Below are positions 43,230 to 53,240 of a DNA stretch of 64,000 nt, piece by piece. Numbering within the stretch: position 1 is the stretch's first letter; every line of letters begins with the position of its first letter. The notes beneath the pieces were generated by a model. The model did not search any database. It was given only the letters and a program-made list of their open reading frames with translations, and was not told the DNA's origin. The DNA is taken from assembly GCA_963383645.1 (NCBI GenBank), contig OY726557.1:126938603-127002602 (forward strand). The letters run 5' to 3'. The translations under genes were made by a program, and so were the position numbers. This stretch comes from Muscardinus avellanarius (taxonomy: Eukaryota; Chordata; Mammalia; Rodentia; Gliridae).

Positions 43230-43360
43230 CCTTGTTATATGAGGCAGTATTCATAGTTTCAGTTCACAGATGGGGAAATAGAGACTCCTGGAGCCTAAGC
43301 TACCTGCCTGTGGCCAGGCAGCTACCATTAGACAGGGCTGGAACCCAGGTCCACCCTCCC
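43230..43360 (-). mobile_element. MIR SINE fragment
   Basis: 'tttcagttcacagatggggaaatagagac', 'cctgcctgtggccaggcagc' and 'gacagggctggaacccaggtcc' are reverse-complement MIR. Confidence 0.62.
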
Positions 43361-43389
43361 CCCCCAAAGCCAGGCTCCTTGCCTTGGCT

Positions 43390-43495
43390 TATGCCTGGTT
43401 CTGCCAGTGGGATTCCTCTGGCCTTAATGGGGGATGCTTAGCAAATCACTGAACCTCTCTGGGCTTCAGTTTTGTCTCTCAAATAAGAGTCTTCC
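43390..43495 (+). mobile_element. MIR SINE fragment
   Basis: 'gcctggttctgccagtggg', then 'gcaaatcactgaacctctctgggcttcagttttgtctctc', is sense MIR. It lies head-on to the reverse MIR just upstream. Confidence 0.52.
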
Positions 43496-43639
43496 ACAGG
43501 GCCTGTCCTCCTGGACCAGGACCTGCTCGCCCACTGCCGGCTGCAGGACCGCTGTTCATTATGCAGCCTGAGTTTTCACCCACAGCAGCCTGGTGGCGCC
43601 TTTCCATCTCCGCTAAACCCTGGTTGCTGCCTTGAATGT

Positions 43640-43830
43640 TTTGCCTGTGCGGGTTGGTATCAGAATGCTCTCCCCTGGTGCAGCCCGAAGCAATAATCCA
43701 GACACGGTTCGGGGGTTTAGTGGAAATCCTCCGCTATAGTGGAAGGCAGCGAAACCCAGTGAAGCAAAGATTTCAGCAGATGCAAAATCTGCCCATTTAC
43801 CTTCCAAATCCAGGCAGCAAGGCAGGGCAG
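43640..43830. promoter_or_regulatory. candidate conserved non-coding block
   Basis: Repeat-free with many retained CpGs: 'cagcccgaagcaataatcc', 'acacggttcgggggtttagtgg', 'cctccgctatagtgg', 'ttcagcagatgcaaaatctgcc'. The last includes an octamer-like atgcaaaa. No credible coding frame. Confidence 0.28.
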
Positions 43831-43984
43831 GGGCGAGAGCTGAATGTGGGAGTCTCTGGGGTCTCCACAGGCCTATAGCCCCACTTAGAGGGAAGGGGAA
43901 GGTCACCGAGTATTCAAGACAAGATTGAAAGATGGATATTTGACCTTAATGGAGTGCTGGGCGCATGGCAATCAGTCTCCGTGC

Positions 43985-44135
43985 AGTCACGCATACTTTC
44001 CTATTTAGTCCTCATGGCGTCGACATAAGAAGTTGGATTATCCTTAATTTGGGTGCGAGGCTCAGACAGCCCAAGTAACGTGCACAAATTCATACAACAG
44101 TCAGTGACAGAGTAGAACAGGGCTGCTCGCTGCTG
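43985..44135 (-). mobile_element. MIR SINE
   Basis: 'ttcctatttagtcctcatgg', 'ggattatccttaatttgggtgcgaggctcagac' and 'catacaacagtcagtgacagag' are reverse-complement MIR. Confidence 0.6.
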
Positions 44136-44639
44136 ACAGGGCAGAGCTATCTTTCCCTGACAGCCAGGCTCTCCCCTCTCTCCCACACTAGCTCCCTGGC
44201 ATCAGGGAAAAACTACCTGGATGTGGTCAGCCAGCTTCCGGGCCCACCCCTCCCATGCATGCCCGGAGCCTTCTTCATCTTAAATGCTGCTCTGTGGTCT
44301 CAGATCCCCCCACCATCCTCAGCTGACTGTGGCCTCCTTCCCAGCTGAAGGGATTGTGTGGTTACCAGGGAAAATGTGCTCCGGCTCTACGATTGCCAGC
44401 AAGCTCTAAATCTATCTTTGCAAAATGAGGTTTTCCATTTCAGAGACTCTGAAACCTCCCGGTCTGCCAAACTGAAGTCTTTCTTCCCAGATCAGGGCAG
44501 CCAGAGACCATGCTCACAGACCCCTATCCCCAGCACTAAACCAGGGGAGAGCCTCAGCCTGGCACATGGGCCTCTTTTTCATTTTTTAAATTGACATATT
44601 TCGATAGGAAACGAATATCCAAAAGAGTCTGGCACAATG

Positions 44640-44880
44640 GGGTATAGGACTGAATGTGCTATGGGGAGAGACAGACGGAGGCTGCAGTCCCAGCCCCCCG
44701 CGCTTACGAATGGTGCCGCCCTGGGCGAGACTTTTGCTACTCTACACTTTGCCCTTCCTTCTCTGTAAAATGGAAACAGGAATGCCACCCACCTCGAGGA
44801 ACCACAAAGGGATAAAATGAGAGCTGCCACTTAGCACAGTGCGTGGCACACAGCAAGGACTCCATTAACAGAGGCTCCTG
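44640..44880 (+). mobile_element. MIR SINE, nearly full length
   Basis: 'gacggaggctgcagtcccag', 'cttacgaatggtgccgccctgggcgagac', 'cccttccttctctgtaaaatgg', 'cacttagcacagtgcgtggcac' and 'agcaaggactccattaac' are in full sense MIR order. Confidence 0.76.
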
Positions 44881-45019
44881 CAATTGCACCCGTGGCCGGC
44901 GGAATCACCGCCTGCCTTCTGGATCTGGAGAGTGACAGTTGACAGCAGGCCCAAGGCTGCCAGGTAGGGAGGCTGCCTGTGAGCAGGGCCACCGAGGAAG
45001 CCGCTGGTGACTGCAGCCT

Positions 45020-45360
45020 TCAGAAGGCATTACAGGCCATTGTTTTAATCAATAGTATATTATTTCCTCCACGGCATCTAGCCCCATGTTTATTATGTGT
45101 AAATAGGGTTTTTCAATGATGTGAATGTGTTAGCTTAATGTAGCTGACATTCAGCGTGTGCAATCTGGTGGCTGCCCCTCAGGACCTCCAGGAAAATGAG
45201 AAGATGTATCTGCCACGAAGCCGTCCTCGTGAGCGCAATCTGAAAAATACGGCGCGGTGGCTGTTGGGGTCCCGGTGCACACTTGCAGGCTCAGGTTGCG
45301 TGCCCAAGCCAGGAAAACAGACAATAAACATGAACCTGGGAACACAGACCAGCTACCAGG
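45020..45360. promoter_or_regulatory. candidate conserved enhancer block
   Basis: Repeat-free block: 'ttttaatcaatagtatattatt', 'cacggcatctagccccatg', 'tattatgtgtaaatagggtt', 'tgtagctgacattcagcgtgtgc', then a CpG-rich part 'aatacggcgcggtggctg'. The mix of AT-rich cores and preserved CpGs suggests constraint. The overlapping 137-codon frame (45156-45569) shows no family resemblance. Confidence 0.36.
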
Positions 45361-46019
45361 GAGACAGCAAGATGGCTGGGGACCAGGAAGTAGGGGGTTG
45401 GGGTTCCCATCTCTTTGCTGCCAGATCTAGATTCTGCACAATTCTACAGACTGCCAGGTCCTGCCAATCACTCTTCTCTTGCCCCTCCTGGAATTTGTCA
45501 AAGTTCACCTTTTCTCACAGCTTTTCCTCATCTCTTGGATTTGTGACTGGTCCTCCCCTCTCCTTTTGAAGTTGCTCCAGTGGTCTGAAAACTCATCTTA
45601 CACTGTGTCTCTCTGGTTCAGTCTCATACTCATAGGTGTCGCTCAGCCTGGCTGTGTATGACAAAGGTGGCCTTACCAAATGCTCATCTCTCCTCCTCCT
45701 ATGCCAGGGTGCTCCCTTGGTCCCATGGGGCTGAAGTGAAGTGGGGGAGGGTGGGAGTAGGGGCAGGGAGGGAGTTTGTTTAAATTTGGGGAAAAATTCC
45801 CCACTCTGACATCCTTAAAGTTGCAGGCCAGAGGTCACTACCACAGGGGGCCACGATCAACAGTCCAGAAGAACCCCAAATATGGGCATTAACAAATCGC
45901 ATCAAATACGGACAACTTACACTTGGTTGGTAGAGCTTGCTGGAAGGCATTGTAAAGGAGTCAGCCCTTTCCAAGATAGTTTGTGGGATTTTATCAGCAG
46001 GATATGTTTCCATCCGCTG

Positions 46020-46500
46020 TTTTCTTAACAGTGTTTGGAAGCAGAGGCATGGATAGAAAAACTGTCTGATTTTCCACCTTCATGCCAAATGGCAAAGCAG
46101 GCCCGAGGAAGGCCGCCTCTAAGAAATGCGGAAGGAAGAAATGGATGTCTAGCACCTCATGCCTATCTGTTCATCGGTCCAGAATACTTGTCAAACTCCA
46201 GGGATCCAGCTCGCTAAAAGGTACTCTATAAATGTAAACGGCCGTCGTGATCATTAAGCTCCGTCTGTGCATCTTAAACCTATCACACAAAACGTGATTG
46301 GAGCTGGGCTTCGGCTGCCTTCCCTGCCTGAGAGATATGAGGGAGGTGTTTTTCTTGGCAAATAAATATGATATCATAAGCCCTGGCAGGATTCCAACTT
46401 GAGTAATGGCCGTCTGCCTTTCTAATTCCCTCGGCAGCTCGAAACAGGAACATTATTCTTTACTTCCTCTCTTTAAAAACAAACTCTCTATTGGAGAGCA
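46020..46500. promoter_or_regulatory. candidate conserved enhancer block
   Basis: A long repeat-free block with CpG-retaining words 'taaacggccgtcgtgatc', 'attaagctccgtctg' and 'cacaaaacgtgattgg'. Its AT-rich motifs are 'caaataaatatgatatc' and 'ctaattccctcggcagc'. Among the best candidates for deep conservation by texture, but unverified. Confidence 0.38.
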
Positions 46501-46904
46501 TTACTCAGCCACAGGATCCCTCCCCAGACGTGGCTACATTTGGATGGGATGTGAACAATGAGCTCAGATTACAGGGCACATTTGGGAAAACACAGGGAGA
46601 CATTCAGCTTGGGAGAGGTACCTGGGGACCTCGGGTGACAGTGGCCACTCTTCACGTATTTTTGTTGGTAAGGGACGCAGAGCTAAAGTCAATAAGAATC
46701 ACATTGCTTAGTGTGGACATTTCCCTCATCTAAATCACTGTGGAGTCACTAGGTAACTAGGTAATACAACTTGAACTAGACAGCCGCCAGGACGTACACA
46801 GTTGTACTGCTGGGACCCCCTCACTGTGCAGCTGGAACTTTGGTTGTTCTTAGGTCCTTATCCCAGCACTCAGAGAGAGGTCATGAGTATTGTCACTGTT
46901 ATTC

Positions 46905-47283
46905 TCTGGATCTTAAATAGTCCCAAAAGTCATGTGTTGAAGGTATGATCCCCAGCTAGTGGCCTTACTGGGAGGTATTGGAACCAGTAGGAGGTGGGGC
47001 CTAGGCAGAGGGAGTTAGGTAATTGGGGGGCATGCCCTTGCAGGGGATATTGGGACTATGCTACTTCCTCTTCTCTCTGTTTCTCTGTTTCCTGATGGCC
47101 ATGGGGTGAACAGCTTAGCACCACCATGTGCCCCCCACCATGTTATGCTGCCCTGACACAGGTCTTGTGGTGACAGAGCCAACCAACCATGTACTGAAAC
47201 CTTTGAAACGGAGCCAACCCTTTCCTCCTTTAAGTTGTTAATCTTGGGTATTTTGTTGCAGTGATGGAAAGGTGAGTCACACA
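46905..47283 (+). mobile_element. solo MaLR-type LTR
   Basis: 'gtcatgtgttgaaggtatgatcccc', 'aggaggtggggcctagg', 'gggcatgcccttgcagggg', 'ctgatggccatggggtgaacagc', 'ctcctttaagttgttaatcttgggtattttgttgcag' and the end 'gtgagtcacaca'. Same family as 10975 and 52347. It appears inserted within MIR-like sequence. Confidence 0.78.
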
Positions 47284-47284
47284 G

Positions 47285-47415
47285 TTACCCTCACCATTAT
47301 AAAATGGAAAACTGAAGATCAAAGAGATTAATTGGGCAACTTATCCAGGGCCACATAATATATAGAAGAGAAATGAGGGATGAACACAGGTCTTTCAGCT
47401 TTAAAACCAGTTCTA
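47285..47415 (-). mobile_element. MIR SINE fragment
   Basis: 'cattataaaatggaaaactgaagatc' and 'gcaacttatccagggccac' are the reverse-complement MIR 5' half. Its other part may be the 'tattgtcactgttattc' just left of the LTR. Confidence 0.6.
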
Positions 47416-47684
47416 ATGATGCCATATCAAATCTCATCATGGTCTGGGCTGTGAGGACTTTGGCACTGCCCCTTGTCCATGTGATGGTGGCCTTGTGAAG
47501 ACACTAGGTCAGGAGTAAGGACGTGGATACGCCTGTGTTGGCCACTGGTGTGCTGAGTGCTTACTGGCAGTCACTCAAGGTGGGTGAGTGAGGATAGCAC
47601 CTGGATGAGGCCAATATATGGAAAGGACTCTGGAAGTCCTGGGAGAAGGGCAAACCAGTGCTTAAAGGCTTGGGATTGGTGATT

Positions 47685-47805
47685 CAGCCAACTGATGTTT
47701 ATTGGGCACCTACCATGGCCAAGCTTGGGGACACAGCTATAAACAAGACAAAGTCCCTGTGCCAAGGACCTGGTTGTTGGTGGGAGACACAAGTCAACAG
47801 ACCAG
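47685..47805 (+). mobile_element. ancient L2-like fragment
   Basis: 'tgatgtttattgggcacctaccatggcc', 'ttggggacacagctataaacaag' and 'aaagtccctgtgccaagg' follow the common old LINE2-type pattern. Confidence 0.48.
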
Positions 47806-47811
47806 TATAGT

Positions 47812-48135
47812 CCAGGTTGAGCATCTGTTAGCCAAAATTCCCAAATATGAACTATTCCCAAATCCAAAACCTTTTGAATGTCAATATGATGTCATATGGG
47901 GAAAATGCTACACCTTACTTCCTGTGACAGGTCACAGTCAAAATACAGGCACACTAAAAATATTATATAAAATTACCTCTGGGAGACATATAAAGTGTAT
48001 ATGAAACAAATAAATTTCTTGTTTGAACTTGGGTCCCATCTATTAGATATATCATTATGTGTATACAAGTATTCAAAATAAAAAAATCAGAAACACTTTT
48101 TGGTCCCAGCCATTTTGGAGAAGGGATACTCGACA
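47812..48135 (+). mobile_element. MER-type DNA transposon relic (Tigger-like), full length
   Basis: Terminal inverted-repeat-like ends: 'ggttgagcatctgttagcc' at left and 'ccattttggagaagggatactcgac' at right. Internal blocks include 'ttactt', 'gacaggtcacagtcaaaatac', 'attatataaaattacctctggg' and 'aacttgggtcccatc'. It is non-coding. The 173-codon frame at 48057 starts inside it and is spurious. Confidence 0.66.
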
Positions 48136-48964
48136 AAGATAGTGGGCTGAATGCTCTAAGGAGAGGGTCTAGGGCACCATGGCCACGTGTAGGGAAAGCC
48201 ACCCATCAGATGTGGCAGTTCTTGGAAAATGTTCATAGGCAACTTGACATCCACACTGAAACCAGAAGCACAGAGGCGAGGTGGGCAGATAAAGACAGTG
48301 CTGTGGAGTGTCCCAGGCTGAGAATAGCATGTGCCAGGGATGGGGGGGCGGGGTCAGGTGGCAGGTGGTGGGCAGATGGTCAGTTAGCCAGCTCAGCTGG
48401 GCATCTTTCCAATCCCCCAAACTCTCAGCCTGTCTTTTCCCTAGCCCAGAGAGGCTTTCTCTTTCTCTTGACTCCCTCAGCCTTCAGTTGTACAGGAAAA
48501 AGGAATTGGAAAAGTACCCAAACTGGAACATGTAGCACCAACCCCAGAATCAAAAAACTCTGGCTGTGCTTTATCTAACTGAAGGACCATAATCTGTGAG
48601 ATGTTCATTTACCATATTTCTGCCTTCTGAATGGCTTTTACTTTTCACTAAATTGAAACTGCAGTACAATATATGTGAATGATTAGCTTGTGTAATACAT
48701 TCCAGCAAATTTAGATTAGGAATGATTATGACTAAAGTAAAATAGTTGAACACAATTCTTATTGCCATCTATCTTTTCTCTTCTTTTTAGTGTTCTTGGG
48801 AGTGACTGAATGCAAGGAATGAATGACTCCTAGGAGTGCTGGGGCTGGGGTAGGGGGCGACCGAGCTCTGTCTTTGTAGGGATTTGTGCGGGTGGTGGGG
48901 GTAAGGGACAGGCTGACAGAAAATCAGAATCGGGGTTCAGGGAGAAGCCCTTTGGGTCACGATG

Positions 48965-49115
48965 AAGCAGATGGGAGGCAAGTCCTGGATCTGCTGCTTG
49001 CTAGCTGTGTGACCTCAAACAAATTACATGAACTCTCTGAGTCTTTGTTTCCCATCAGCAAAATGGGCTTTGTTATTCCTGGCTCATGGGACTCCTGTGG
49101 GAATGGAATGAAGTC
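48965..49115 (+). mobile_element. MIR SINE
   Basis: 'gtcctggatctgctgcttgctagctgtgtgacctc', 'ctctctgagtctttgtttcccatcagcaaaatggg' and 'ctgtgggaatggaatgaagtc' are sense MIR. Confidence 0.74.
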
Positions 49116-49144
49116 AGGGATGTGAGAGCAGCACTGCAGATGGC

Positions 49145-49280
49145 TGGGGGCTCAGACCTGGGTCAAGGTGTCCCAGTCAAGTGCTGGCTCTGCCACTTAC
49201 TAGAGCTGCATGACCTAGACCTGTATCACTGAGCCTTTCAGAGCCCAAGTTTCCTAATACACAGCATGGTAATAAGTGCA
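49145..49280 (+). mobile_element. MIR SINE
   Basis: A second sense copy: 'gtgctggctctgccacttactagagctgcatgacc', then 'gcctttcagagcccaagtttcctaatac'. It lies just downstream of the first copy. Confidence 0.68.
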
Positions 49281-49614
49281 CTTGACCCTGGGTATCCTTG
49301 GAGAGAGGCTCGAAAGGGATCATTTTTTCCATGTTAAAAGTGTTTTGCAACATGTAAGCCACCTGGAGGGCAGTAGGGCTGGTGGAGTTGGACCAAGTGT
49401 CTGCGGGCATCTCCTTCCCTGTAAATGCAACATGACATGGTGGGGGTGGGGCCTCGCTGGGTCGCTGGGGTGGGAAGGTGAAGGAGAGGAGCCCTGGGAG
49501 AAATTTCCCTTTGGAGTTCCAAGCCTTGGCCCACCCAGGCGCTCACAGTCCTCCTCACCTCACCCTGCTCTGTATTTCCCAAGTAGCGTTGAACCCATCA
49601 CAACAGGCTGTATG

Positions 49615-49765
49615 GTGTACTTATGCATTATGGTTTTGTTTAAAGTCTGCCTCCCTGGTTCACAGGCAGGGCTTCCAAGGGCAAGGAGCTGTTTCATATC
49701 CTCAACACCTAGAGCACAGCCTGGCCAGTTAGAAGGTGCCCAGGAAATATATGTCAAATGACTGG
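49615..49765 (+). mobile_element. L2 LINE 3' end fragment
   Basis: 'ggcttccaagggcaaggagctgtttcatatcctcaacacctagagcacagcctggcc' and 'aaggtgcccaggaaatatatgtcaaatgactgg' are the L2 3' end. The adjacent 161-codon frame (49276-49761) runs through it, so that frame is chance. Confidence 0.62.
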
Positions 49766-50374
49766 ATTTACGAGCAAGGCTAGACTTCCTTCTCCTGGGA
49801 ATGACTGAGCTGAGGCTGGGGAACCAGGGCAAACTGAAGGCATCAGTCACTCCAGCGGGAAGCTTATTGCAGGGAGAAGGAGCCTGGCACTCGCTTTTTA
49901 AGGCAGCTGCAAGCCCCTGGGATCTCCTTCAAACCCTGGGGGCACCCCCAACCTTGCTGTACTTCCCCATTCCCTCTGAGCAACCAGGCAAAATGCTTCA
50001 AATCAGAACAATTACCACAGCCCCAGAGCCGCTGCCTCTCGAGATGTCGGCCTCCCTCCACTCCTGCTAGAGACAATATTTCTCTTCTGTTCATATAACA
50101 ACAGGGACAACAAATAGGAGGATGGCAGATGAAGGGTGCTTCAAGCCCTCCAAGAGTCGAAAGAGGCGGGACTGGTGTCGGTGTCTGCATGGAGGTGGGG
50201 AACAGCCCTGCCTGGGGGGTATGGAGCTGCCCTCCAAGTCTTGGGCTTGGTACAGGGCTGCCTTTGTGGCTGTGCTGCTACTGGCCAAGGCAGGTAGGGC
50301 TGTGGCAGCCACCAGGAGGCAGGGGCTTGGGGCCCTGTGTGTTTGGGAATGTGATAGGTACCACCTTGCCAGCG

Positions 50375-50500
50375 TTGGCATTTCATCAGGGGCTACTTGT
50401 GTCAGGTGTCTCACAAAGCTCTTCCTCCAGCCACTTTATAACCCTGGGGAGTAGCTAGTCTTGCGTTTGAATGAGGACATGGAGACTTAGAGAGGTTGCG
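50375..50500 (-). mobile_element. MIR SINE fragment
   Basis: 'aaagctcttcctccagccactttataaccctgggg' and 'gaggacatggagacttagagagg' are reverse-complement MIR. It is cut at the left end of the Tigger relic, which probably inserted into it. Confidence 0.55.
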
Positions 50501-50505
50501 TGAAG

Positions 50506-51010
50506 TTGGTCCTTCATATCTGTGGGTTTCACATTTATAGGTTCAATCAACCACAGATGGAAAACATTAAAAAAAATATTATCTGTACCAAACATCTATC
50601 TATAGACTTTTTCTTATCATTGTTCCCTTGACAATGTAATATAACAACAATTTACATAGCAGTTATAGTGTATTAGGCATTATAAGTAATTGAGAAGCCA
50701 GGGGTGACTGCATACACCAGCAATCCCAGTACCTGGGAGGGTGAGACAGGAGGATTTCAGGTTCAAGGCCAGCCTTAGCGACTTAGTGAGACCCTGTTTA
50801 ACAAAAATAGGGCTGCAGGTGTAGCTCAGAGGTAGAATGTCCCTGGGTTCAATCCCTGGTACCCTCCTCCAGAAGTAATTTAGAGATGATTTAAGGTTTA
50901 TAGGCGGATATGCACAGATTGTACACAAATACAATGCCATTTTATATACAGGAGTTGAACATCCATGGATTTAGGGATTGTAGAGAATCTTAGAACCAAT
51001 TCCACATAGA
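50506..51010 (+). mobile_element. Tigger-type DNA transposon relic split by a SINE
   Basis: Left part: 'ttggtccttcatatctgtggg', 'caatcaaccacagatgg', 'agactttttcttatcattg', 'acaacaatttacatagcag'. Right part after the SINE: 'tagagatgatttaaggtttatagg', 'acaatgccattttatatacagg', 'tggatttagggattg' and 'ggaaccaattcc'. No transposase remains. Confidence 0.78.
50692..50872 (+). mobile_element. B1-dID SINE inside the Tigger relic
   Basis: A dimer with B1 'gccaggggtgactgcatac' and ID half 'gctgcaggtgtagctcagagg'. The 8-bp duplication aagtaatt (12 bp with one mismatch) lies at 50684-50691 and 50873-50880 within Tigger sequence. Confidence 0.93.
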
Positions 51011-51539
51011 GGCATGCCTTTAATTGATGAGTGGACACACATTCCATTAAATATCAGTGCTGGGATATTTGGAAACACTTCCATGTTTCCAAACTCAAAG
51101 TGCATCTTTTCTCTATAGCAGCGATGAGGACACTCCACACAGGGAGTAAGTCCAGCTATTTACCCCCAAGCCTCAGTTTCCCCTCTATTGCGCCTGTTAC
51201 TGACTTCTGGGAGATGTGCCATGAACCTCAAACCATTATCCCTCCACTTTGCCTCACCTTGCCAGCATCCTTCACCTGCCCCGGGAGGCCTGGGCTAGAC
51301 CTCTCCTGGGGCATCTGGCTGAGGCTCTGTATCTGTTGTCACTGAATGTTCATCTTTCTGCTGTGCCTCATTGTTAGGAGTGAGGCTCCCTCTTGAACAC
51401 CATCCAAGGCCAACTGCATCAGAGCCTACCGTAATCCCCTGGACACTGATCTTAACGCCAGCACCAATAGTAACTCTGCCTTATACTGTTTAGCATTTAT
51501 TGAGCTTGAATGTGAATCCAGGAACTGGAGTCTGAAGTC

Positions 51540-51780
51540 TGAGTTCTTAGTCATTTTACTTTCTTGCCTCTTGCTCTTTTGATATGTTCTTTTGACCTTT
51601 ACCATCTCTATGATCCTCTGTTTTGCTAATATCCTCCTTCCAATCCTTTTGTAGAACTGAACCCCAAGCTCCAAATGTGGTCTGACCAAGCGAACCCCAC
51701 GGGGATCTTACTTCCTTCCATTTTGTACACCACCTTGTGGTTAATGCAGTGTCTCTGTCCTCTGAGACACCTTGGGATCG
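51540..51780 (-). mobile_element. L3/CR1 LINE ORF2 fossil
   Basis: On the minus strand the translation around 51650-51689 reads VRPHLELGVQF. This resembles the conserved RPHLEYxVQF motif near the C-terminus of CR1/L3-clade reverse transcriptases. Downstream the frame decays. The '+' strand shows the matching words 'tccaaatgtggtctgacc'. It is an ancient dead LINE. Confidence 0.6.
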
Positions 51781-52346
51781 GGAGCCCGGCTGCCCAGGGC
51801 AGCTCCCCTGGTGGGCAGGGGACACAGGGAAAGGAAATCCTTTCCTTTCCCCCACTTCTTCTCTTATCAGAATGCATTTGTCCTGCGTGTCTCATTTCAC
51901 CCCATTCCCTGGAGGTCTTGTCTTATTAGCAAGTGATCTAATGCACTAATGTGGCATTAAGATGTTAAAGTCTAACAGTTGGTTTGATATTTGCAACCAG
52001 CCATATCCTGAGGGCATAAATCTCGAACAGGAGGATTTCTTAAGCTAAAGGCATACATCCCTTAGGGTGAAGTTCCATGTGTTCTGGGAGGAAGGTAGTT
52101 TGTGCAGTGCAGGTCCCAAGTGGTTATAAAGTGGAAGGCATGGCTGTGCATGCAACTTGATTAGGATAAGACATGGACGCTCCCAGGGCTCTGTGTTCTT
52201 CCCAAGGTGCCATTGCGGAGGTTGGGGGGTGACAGAGCAGAGATGGGACTCTGGGTTGGTTGCCTTGAGTAACCTGCTCTTCCTATAAAGCCTCATGTAT
52301 CCTAGATACTCCCCATGTTACCTTTAGACCAGCTCTGGGGTCCTGC

Positions 52347-52697
52347 TAGTTTAGGTCCTGACTTTTCCTAGAGGCCTGTGTGTTGAAGGCTTGGTCATCA
52401 AGGTGGTATTGGGAGGTGGTAGACCTTTCATAGGTGGGGCCTAGTGGGAGAAAGTTAGGCTACTGGGATATGATTTTGAAGGGAATATTAGGACTCCAGC
52501 CCCTTCCTGTCTCTTGGCCTCCTGGCTACTGTGAGGTGAACAGGCCTTCTCCACCACATCCTCCTACCTGTGGCACCAAAGCAACAGGATCAAGTGCCTA
52601 AGAATTGAAACCATGAGCTAAAACAAACCTTTCTTCCATTTAACTTGACGATCTCAGGCATTTTGTCACAGTGACAGAAAGCTGACTCACACAGGTC
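52347..52697 (+). mobile_element. solo MaLR-type LTR
   Basis: 'gctagtttaggtcctgac', 'ggcctgtgtgttgaaggcttgg', 'aggtggggcctagtggg', 'tctcttggcctcctggctac', 'attgaaaccatgagctaaaac' and the end 'aaagctgactcacaca'. The same family as the copies at 10975 and 46905. Confidence 0.8.
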
Positions 52698-52789
52698 CTG
52701 TCAAGGTGGTAGTGCTATTAGAAGGATCAAGCATATTTAGGGAAATCTCTGTGTCTTGCAAGCCTGGAGGGCAAGGAGGGTTGGAAACT

Positions 52790-52980
52790 ATAAAGATAAA
52801 TACAACTTCTTGATCACTTGCTATTATCCTGACATTATGTCAGGATTGTTAAATACATCAAGCTGTAATATATATTATCATGTTCTGTATTACCAGTAAG
52901 AAAACTAAAGATTAGAAAGGTTGAGTAATTTACACATGGTCCTGAGTCTGAATAGTTCTTCAACAGGAAAAACACCAGGG
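52790..52980 (-). mobile_element. MIR SINE fragment
   Basis: 'cagtaagaaaactaaagattagaaagg', 'gagtaatttacacatggtc' and 'ctgagtctgaatagttc' are reverse-complement MIR. Its left half is degraded and includes a small palindrome (52826-52846). Confidence 0.5.
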
Positions 52981-53059
52981 CTTTGAGAAACAAATGTCGT
53001 AGGCCCTGCTGCCCACGGAGCCAAGGTGATGTCTCCTGTAGGTCACCCTTGCGTGGACA

Positions 53060-53240
53060 CAGACCGAGGCCCAGGCGGCTCTTCAGAGTCGTTCCCCAAC
53101 AGCTCGCCTAGTAATTGACGGATTCACCGGTCACTCCTTGCGCGCTCAGCTATTGTTAAGTGGTGACTTGGAAATTATCTTTATTTAGCTCCATTATCAG
53201 GAGGCTGCAGGGGCACCGGCATTTCCACTTCAGTAGCTCT
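53060..53240. promoter_or_regulatory. candidate conserved non-coding block
   Basis: Repeat-free with CpGs and TAAT cores: 'cctagtaattgacggattcaccgg', 'ccttgcgcgctcagctattg', 'ggaaattatctttatttagctcc'. No coding frame convincingly spans it. Confidence 0.3.

Noticed and set aside
48057..48578. 173-codon forward frame
   Set aside because: It begins inside the MER-type transposon relic at 47812-48135 and resembles no protein family.
49276..49761. 161-codon forward frame
   Set aside because: Its second half runs through an L2 3' end and its start overlaps the end of a MIR, so it is chance read-through of repeats.
50122..50458. Three overlapping frames of 81-110 codons on both strands
   Set aside because: Overlapping open frames on both strands without a family match indicate few stop codons by composition. 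The 3' end enters a MIR.
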